From: Actinomycetes bacterium
Lineage (GTDB): Bacteria > Actinomycetota > Acidimicrobiia > Acidimicrobiales > RAAP-2
Direction of reading: 5' to 3'
DNA: 51,944 nucleotides
NCBI GenBank assembly: GCA_021799615.1
Contig: JAJZAC010000006.1
Location: 1-51,944, forward strand
This document shows positions 46,747 through 51,944 of the stretch, piece after piece; the stretch's first letter is position 1; each line of letters begins with the position of its first letter. The position numbers and the translations under genes are program-made. The notes under the pieces are model-generated. The model was not told the DNA's origin. It did not search any database and saw only the letters and a list, made by a program, of their open reading frames with translations.

Positions 46747-48498
46747 TCACGCTCCCGGCGGGGCAAACCGCTCCCGCACGTGGGCGTCGAGGAGGGCGGC
46801 GGCACGCTCGCGGCCGTCGCGGATCAGCAGGCTGTGGTCCATGTCCTCGACCACGGTCAGCGTGAAGCGCCCGGTCCGTCGCAGCCGGCGCTCGCCGAAC
46901 CACCGCCAGTAGGCGACCTCGCGCAGGGGTCGGACCTCGTCCTCGCCCGACACGACGAACGTGTCGACACCGGCCCGCACCCCGCGGGCGACCACGGCCA
47001 TCGGCGCCCACCCCACCACCACCTGCCGGACGGTGCGCCAGATCCACCACGCGGTGCGACCGTGCTTGCGGGCGAGCCGGACGAGTGGCATGGGCAGGGT
47101 CATGAACGCCTGCCGTCGGGAGTCGGCCAGCCCGGACTCCTTGTGCATCGACGTGGAGGACACGGCGGCGTTGATCGTGCAGACACCACGAGCACCCAGG
47201 GTCAGCGCCGTCTCGAGGGCGCCGTAGCCACCCGAGCACAACCCGACGAGAACGACGTCGGAGGGGTCGTCGGGGGACACCGACCGCACGGCGTCGGGCA
47301 GGTCGTCGAGCCACTGCCGGGCGTAGGTCACGTTCTCGCGCTGACCGGGATGGACGGGGCTGTCCCCCACGCCCGTCAGGTCGAACCGGAGGCAGGACAG
47401 CCCGGCCCCGGCCCATCGGCGGGCCAGCTCCACCCACTGACGGCCGGGACCGATGTGGTGCTCGGTGGCCACGTTCACGAAGACCACCCAGGGCCGCGAC
47501 CCCCCGCCCACCGGTTCGGTCACGATCCCGAACATGCCGACGGACGCGAGACGGACGACCCGCTCGTGGACCGGACGACCTCCCTCGCCGGTGGCAACCA
47601 GCACCCCGTCGGGGCCGACGGGCATGTGCCAGGGGCGCCGGTCCTCCGGTGCCCGGGACCCCAACCACGTGCCCACCGTGGCCAGCGCCTCCCACGGGAC
47701 GGCGGCGTCCAACGGAGGGACGTCCAGGAGGTCGGCCTGTCCGGCCGCCACCTCCCACGCCACCCCGGAGCCGTCCTCCAGACCCGGCGTGCGGGCGAGC
47801 AGCCGGCGGCGCGTGGCGCGGTCCTCACGGGTGAGGACCAGCGTGGCCGGCACGGTGTCACGCAGTCGAGCCAGGTCCAGCCGGCACCCCTCCAGGGCGG
47901 CGACCGTGGCCTCGTCGTACCAGTACCCCGGGGTGTCAGCCCCCGTCGGCGACGGCAGGCGACCGTCGAAGAGCCGCACGAGCAGTGCCTGCTGGTGGCG
48001 GAGGAACTCCCGCCCGTCGAGGCAGGGATCCCACAGGACGCACGCATCGGGGGGTGCCTCGGACGCGACGGCGGCGACCGACGCCAGCACCGCGCCCATC
48101 CGCATCCCCACGAGCGCCGTCCACCCGGGCGACGCCTGGCGCACCAGGTCCAACGCCGCGTGCACCCCGGCGATCCAGGCCCCGAGGCGATCCGGATCGG
48201 TGGGCAGCCCGGCCGAGTCGCCGGTGCCGTCGTAGGCGAACCGGAGGGAGACGAACCCGTGCGCCGCCAGCGACTCCGCCACCTTCCGAAAGGTCCGGTA
48301 GGTCATCCGCTCCTCGTCGCCGAGGGGCGGGCACAGCACCACCGCGCCCCGGGCCTCACCGGACGCGGGCCCGGTGAGCCAACCGAACAGCGGTCGCTCA
48401 CCGGGGCCGAACCACACCGGCTCGGCCCGCACCAACTCGCCGTCGCCGACCTTGTCCACCACCGCGGCCACCGTCTCGAGCCCCTCTCTCCACTCCAT
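46747..48498 (-). CDS. Tandem double alpha/beta hydrolase, first half lacking nucleophile
   Basis: The 583-residue protein contains two alpha/beta hydrolase domains in a row. The first (about 1-270) resembles exosortase-associated hydrolases, with VLCPPLGDEERMTYRT and FAYDGTGDSAG. Its nucleophile elbow is G131-M-R133-M-G135, so the usual Ser is Arg and it is likely inactive. The second (about 290-583) has RFDLTGVGDSP and an elbow G419-L-C421-S-G423, where Cys sits at the nucleophile position, and a late His in EDMDHSLLI. ATG 48498 has GGGGGGACG just before it. It precedes the GT2-ATP-grasp gene and is probably involved in processing an ester or thioester-linked intermediate of the surface glycan. 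Confidence 0.8.
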   Translation of the reverse strand: MEWREGLETVAAVVDKVGDGELVRAEPVWFGPGERPLFGWLTGPASGEARGAVVLCPPLGDEERMTYRTFRKVAESLAAHGFVSLRFAYDGTGDSAGLPTDPDRLGAWIAGVHAALDLVRQASPGWTALVGMRMGAVLASVAAVASEAPPDACVLWDPCLDGREFLRHQQALLVRLFDGRLPSPTGADTPGYWYDEATVAALEGCRLDLARLRDTVPATLVLTREDRATRRRLLARTPGLEDGSGVAWEVAAGQADLLDVPPLDAAVPWEALATVGTWLGSRAPEDRRPWHMPVGPDGVLVATGEGGRPVHERVVRLASVGMFGIVTEPVGGGSRPWVVFVNVATEHHIGPGRQWVELARRWAGAGLSCLRFDLTGVGDSPVHPGQRENVTYARQWLDDLPDAVRSVSPDDPSDVVLVGLCSGGYGALETALTLGARGVCTINAAVSSTSMHKESGLADSRRQAFMTLPMPLVRLARKHGRTAWWIWRTVRQVVVGWAPMAVVARGVRAGVDTFVVSGEDEVRPLREVAYWRWFGERRLRRTGRFTLTVVEDMDHSLLIRDGRERAAALLDAHVRERFAPPGA

Positions 48499-48689
48499 CG
48501 TCCCCCCGGCACGCGGCCGTCGCCCACCACCATGCACCGGCGCGGGCGGCCTCGTCATCCCGGGTCTCCATTGTCCCAGGTCGGGAACGAACGCCGGCGC
48601 GGCTTTCGCAACAATCCCACTCTCCGTCTTCAGGCCACTTCGTTGCGTGCCGATAGCTGGGCAAGCACCCCGATTCGGAAAGGCACGTC
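48499..48689. other. Divergent intergenic region before the secreted glycosidase
   Basis: No gene is seen in these 191 bases. CGTGCC (48646-48651) and GGCACG (48682-48687) pair with the ribosome binding site GGAAAGG of the glycosidase gene inside or beside the 3' arm, so a folded leader could hide it. A clear TANNNT at leaderless distance is missing on either side. Confidence 0.4.
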
Positions 48690-51600
48690 ATGCGTTCTGC
48701 CCCGCAGACACCTGGCCGGGCGAGGGCCGCGTGCCGGGCCGCGGTCGTCTCCGTCCTCGCTGCCGCCGCCACCTGGCCGGCGCTCGCACCTCCACCGGCG
48801 GCGGCCGCCGTCGCCGGGACGTCCCCGGCCGCGCCGCTGTGCGGTGTGGCCGCCCCGTCGTCGGTGGCCGAGCCCACGGTGGCGGCTCCCTCCTCGCCGG
48901 TCCAGACCGTGGTCAGCGGCGTGCCCGTCACCAATTTCGTGGTGGTGGGAAGCGACATCGACATCTTGAGCGGTTCGTCGATCGTCGTCCGCACGCTGGC
49001 CGGCGCAGCGGTCACCAGCTTCGCGCTGCCGTTCCCGCAGGGGAACGCCAGCACGGACATGGTGGCCGACCCGTCCGGCAACCTCTACCTGTTCGGGTCC
49101 TTCTCCTACGGTTGGGGTGTCGGCAAGGTCACACCGACCGGATCCCTGGCCTGGTCGGTACCCGTCGCCGGCATCCCCAACGGCCTGTATCCCTGGCACG
49201 ACGCCTCGGGGAATTTCGCCGTCGGCGTGGTCCTGCGAGGCCAGGCGGGCGGACCGGTGCTCTCCACGACGGGCACGCAGGTCGCCACCGGTCCGGTGGC
49301 CGGCTCCGGCAACAACGACGACGTCAACCCCGGACCCAACGGCGGGCTCCTGGTGACCGACGGCACCAGCGTGACCCGCTACTCCTCGTCGGGCGCCGTG
49401 ATCGGCACCTTCGGCGCCGCCGGGGCCGCCGGCTCGCCCGACAGCCCCGGTTCCCCCTTCCACTTCTACCAGGAGGGCTTCGCCGCCCAGGTGGGGTCCA
49501 CGATCCTGGTGGCCGACGACGGGTGGCCCTCCTACGGACAGGGCATGGACCTCGTCGCCGAGAACGGCCTGGCGCCCCAGATCGTGCCCGACAGCACCCT
49601 CGGCAACGTCAGCACCAACTCGCCCGTCGCCGTGGTCGGCTCCACCGTGTACTTCGCCAACGGCAACGGGTCCCAGATCGCGTCGACGACGGTCGCCGAC
49701 CTCGAAGCGCTGGCCGCGGCACCGGCCGCGCCCCTCCAGGGAGGTTTCGGCGACACCCTGGGAATCGGTGCCGGCCTGTCCACTCCCCAGGCGGCCAACT
49801 ACTTCGCGCCGGGGACGACGCCGTCGATCACCGCCACCTTCCAGCCGTGGTGGTCGTCGTTGGCGCCGCAGCTGGACCTCAGTTACTGGGTCGCCGGGCG
49901 CAGCCAGTACACGTCGGGGGCCGTCCCCGCCCCCACCACCGCCGCCGTGTCGACGGCGGCCACTGCCACCGACGGTACCCTCACCCTGCCCCTCGCCGTT
50001 CCCCCCGCCGACCAGGGACCGGGTGTCTACCTGGTCAATGCCGATCTGGTCGACTCGACCACCGGCGCCACGGTGGGGTCCACCTGCCTCACGTACTCGG
50101 TGGGGATGGCCGGCGACACGCTCGACCTGTCCTCCCTCGCGCCCGGGATCGACTTCGGGGGCCCGGGCCCGGTGCGCGGCGTCCAGCTGGCCTCCGCGTT
50201 CGGGACCGGCCTGGACCGCACCCAACTCGACTGGGCGACCATGCTGCCGTCGTGCAACCCGTCCGCCGTCACCGCGGCCCAGTGCGGGCCGGGAGCGCTG
50301 GTGTTCACCGCCTACGATCCCGCCGTCGAACAGGCAGCTGCCGAGGCCAGGTCACTGGGTGTCGCCTACGAGGTCCAGGTGGCCGACGGGCACGCGGTGG
50401 ACAGCGCCGTGGTGAACGCCGGCGGCGGCCTTTGGGAACAGGACGTCCAGGCCATCGTGGCCCATTTCGCCACGTCCGCACCCGACCTGACCGACTTCGA
50501 GGCGTGGAACGAACCCAATGCCACGTGGACCGGCGCCACGAACTACGTCGACCAGATCCTGGCCCCCTTCTACCAGGCCGTCCAGGCGGTGAACCAGGCC
50601 ACCGGCCGCAGCGACAAGGTGGTGGGCGGCACCGTGATCGGCGCCAGCGAGTCCTACTGGCAGGCGTTCGCCGCCGCCGGCGGCTTCTCCGACGTCGACA
50701 TCGTGGCCGCCCATCCCTACACGCAGTACGACGCGTCCTTCGAGGAGGAGGGCACCATGGCCGGGCTCCAGTCCCTCCGCTCGCTCATGGCCCAGTACGG
50801 CGCGTCGGCCAAGCCCATCTGGGTCACCGAGCTCGGCTGGTGGTCCGACGGACCGGCCGCCTACTACGACGTCGGCAATTGGGTCGCCCGAGCCTGGATG
50901 TGGCTCCATTCCGTCGGCATCACCGACTGGAACTACTTCGTGACCGAGGGGGAGTTCTCGGGAACGGGCACCTCGTACTCGCTCATCCAGGGAAGCAGCC
51001 AAGACCAGTACGTGAAGCCGGCCGGGATCGCCCTGATGACCGTGTCGAACGTGCTCGGGTCCCGACCGTTCCTCGGCACGGTGCCGACCGGTGTCCCGCA
51101 TGCCACGGCCATGCTCTTCGGACCGCCGCCCGGCGGTTCGGGCGACGTGCTGGCCGCCTGGACGGACGACCTGTCGGTGCCGGCCGTCGTGTCGGTCACC
51201 GGCGGCACGGTGCCGGCGTCGCTCGCCACCACGGGCGCGCTGGGATCGAGCGGCAGCCTCGCCTTCGGTTCGGGATCCTCCGCACCCCTCGAACTGACCG
51301 GTGCTCCCGTCTACCTCCACGTGCCGTCGGGCACGACGGTGGCCATCGCTCCGGCCGAGACGTTCGGCACCGACCTCCTCCTGGCGACGGGGACGGCGGC
51401 CACCGCCTCGTCCTCGCTGTCGTCGACCAACGGCCCCGCCGACGTCCTGCGCTCCGCGGTCGTCAGCGGAGTGACGGTACCGGTGGCCGACATGGGCGGT
51501 TCGTCGACCGGGCTGTCCTCCACGCCGGTGTGGGCGTCGGCCCCCGGGGACACCACGCCCACCCTGACCGTGACCATGCCGGAACCGGCACCGGTCGACC

Positions 51601-51944
51601 GCGTGGTGGTGGCCACCAGTTCACTGGCCAGCGTGATCCCCGGGCTGCGTGACTACCAGGTCCAGCTGGACGAGGGAGGGACGTGGACCACGGTGGCGTC
51701 GGAGACGGACCAATTCTTCTCCCGCATGGCGCTGCTGAGCTTCCCGACGGCGACGGCCACCGGTGTCCGGGTGGTGGTCACGTCGATCGACGACGGCGGC
51801 TCCGCCGGCGGGATGGCACCGTGGTACTGGACGTCCTCGTTCCCCGACAACGCCGTCGTCGACGCGCTGGAGGCCTACGGCCCGGGCACGTCGACGACCA
51901 CGGCACCGCCGACCACCACGACGACCACGGCACCGCCGACCACG
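48690..51944 (+). CDS. Large secreted clan GH-A glycosidase-like surface protein (runs past window end)
   Basis: At least 1085 residues are encoded with no stop before the window ends. ATG 48690 has GGAAAGG 7 bases upstream. A signal peptide (about residues 1-40, Ala-rich) is followed by a Ser/Gly-rich beta-propeller-like region (GNLYLFGSFSYGWGVGKVTP). A (beta/alpha)8-type domain follows, with acid/base E608 in EAWNEP and nucleophile E714 in WVTELGW, the GH39/GH5-like clan A pair. A beta-sandwich and an F5/8-type C domain (DYQVQLDEGGTWTTVASE) come next, then a Thr/Pro repeat at the edge. It is probably an exported glycan hydrolase or glycan-binding surface protein, and perhaps a sortase substrate. 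Confidence 0.82.
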   Translation, partial: MRSAPQTPGRARAACRAAVVSVLAAAATWPALAPPPAAAAVAGTSPAAPLCGVAAPSSVAEPTVAAPSSPVQTVVSGVPVTNFVVVGSDIDILSGSSIVVRTLAGAAVTSFALPFPQGNASTDMVADPSGNLYLFGSFSYGWGVGKVTPTGSLAWSVPVAGIPNGLYPWHDASGNFAVGVVLRGQAGGPVLSTTGTQVATGPVAGSGNNDDVNPGPNGGLLVTDGTSVTRYSSSGAVIGTFGAAGAAGSPDSPGSPFHFYQEGFAAQVGSTILVADDGWPSYGQGMDLVAENGLAPQIVPDSTLGNVSTNSPVAVVGSTVYFANGNGSQIASTTVADLEALAAAPAAPLQGGFGDTLGIGAGLSTPQAANYFAPGTTPSITATFQPWWSSLAPQLDLSYWVAGRSQYTSGAVPAPTTAAVSTAATATDGTLTLPLAVPPADQGPGVYLVNADLVDSTTGATVGSTCLTYSVGMAGDTLDLSSLAPGIDFGGPGPVRGVQLASAFGTGLDRTQLDWATMLPSCNPSAVTAAQCGPGALVFTAYDPAVEQAAAEARSLGVAYEVQVADGHAVDSAVVNAGGGLWEQDVQAIVAHFATSAPDLTDFEAWNEPNATWTGATNYVDQILAPFYQAVQAVNQATGRSDKVVGGTVIGASESYWQAFAAAGGFSDVDIVAAHPYTQYDASFEEEGTMAGLQSLRSLMAQYGASAKPIWVTELGWWSDGPAAYYDVGNWVARAWMWLHSVGITDWNYFVTEGEFSGTGTSYSLIQGSSQDQYVKPAGIALMTVSNVLGSRPFLGTVPTGVPHATAMLFGPPPGGSGDVLAAWTDDLSVPAVVSVTGGTVPASLATTGALGSSGSLAFGSGSSAPLELTGAPVYLHVPSGTTVAIAPAETFGTDLLLATGTAATASSSLSSTNGPADVLRSAVVSGVTVPVADMGGSSTGLSSTPVWASAPGDTTPTLTVTMPEPAPVDRVVVATSSLASVIPGLRDYQVQLDEGGTWTTVASETDQFFSRMALLSFPTATATGVRVVVTSIDDGGSAGGMAPWYWTSSFPDNAVVDALEAYGPGTSTTTAPPTTTTTTAPPTT
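51894..51944 (+). repeat. Thr/Pro-encoding tandem repeat at right edge
   Basis: A 27-bp unit (ACGACCACGGCACCGCCGAC...) at 51894-51920 repeats at 51921-51944, where the window cuts it. It encodes TTTAPPTTT-type linker sequence, the usual wall-spanning spacer before a C-terminal anchor. Confidence 0.75.

Noticed and set aside
48640-48690. Possible c-di-GMP-type riboswitch before the glycosidase
   Set aside because: A GGGCAA segment and a closing stem are present, but the second helix, tetraloop receptor and ACGCAAAG core are missing; only a simple stem is supported.
48374-51652. A 1092-codon stop-free frame in a different phase over the secreted glycosidase
   Set aside because: Its product is Arg/Gly-rich with no motif. 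The 48690 frame gives a signal peptide, WNEP and TELGW motifs in the same DNA, so the other frame is a GC-rich shadow.

Overview
The window is about 52 kb of very GC-rich DNA with 44 supportable protein genes, no rRNA, tRNA, CRISPR array or transposase, and no gap over 300 bases. It looks like an actinobacterial chromosome. The evidence is a MurT/GatD pair, a HAD-PlsC fusion, MscL with a C-terminal zinc ribbon, a class E sortase, MMPL-type and IlvX-like proteins, frequent GTG starts, 4-base GTGA/ATGA gene overlaps, and many leaderless promoters (TANNNT, 6-8 bases, then ATG/GTG). A deep lineage such as Acidimicrobiia is plausible, but that is inference.

Region 1 (150-10166): a small membrane protein, then a TetR regulator divergent from a four-gene overlapping operon. 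The operon encodes an acyl-CoA reductase fused to a HAD domain, a zinc alcohol dehydrogenase, a LarA-like nickel-pincer-family protein and a PlsC-like acyltransferase. An MMPL lipid transporter follows. A perfect palindrome covers both divergent -10 elements. This reads as a regulated pathway for an unusual lipid.

Region 2 (10189-26333): HAD-PlsC, MurT and GatD in one operon (phospholipid acylation plus lipid II amidation); LysR; a lipoprotein hydrolase; a GNAT with a C17 homopolymer at its start; AlgH; MscL; an operon of zinc ribbon, NhaA, peroxiredoxin, nitroreductase and an unknown protein; an FAD hydroxyacid dehydrogenase overlapping an IlvX-like ThDP enzyme; a thioesterase; and an MFS transporter.

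Region 3 (26449-51944): a cell-surface polysaccharide region. It holds a DUF4012 protein, class E sortase, four GT4-type or GT2 glycosyltransferases, a polyprenyl-phosphate sugar transferase, a Wzt/Wzm ABC exporter, a GT2-ATP-grasp fusion, a double alpha/beta hydrolase and a very large secreted clan GH-A glycosidase that runs off the right edge.

Embedded in region 3 is the most interesting unit (32507-39996, minus strand): a glycosyltransferase, a dedicated AcpS-type PPTase, a carrier protein, an acyl-CoA-dehydrogenase-like flavoprotein, a tRNA-independent class II synthetase of the amino acid:carrier protein ligase type, a DUF1839 protein and a cytosolic GH2-like protein. Together they could activate an amino acid, load it on a carrier, modify it, and deliver it to a glycan or other small molecule. 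No function is established for such a system.
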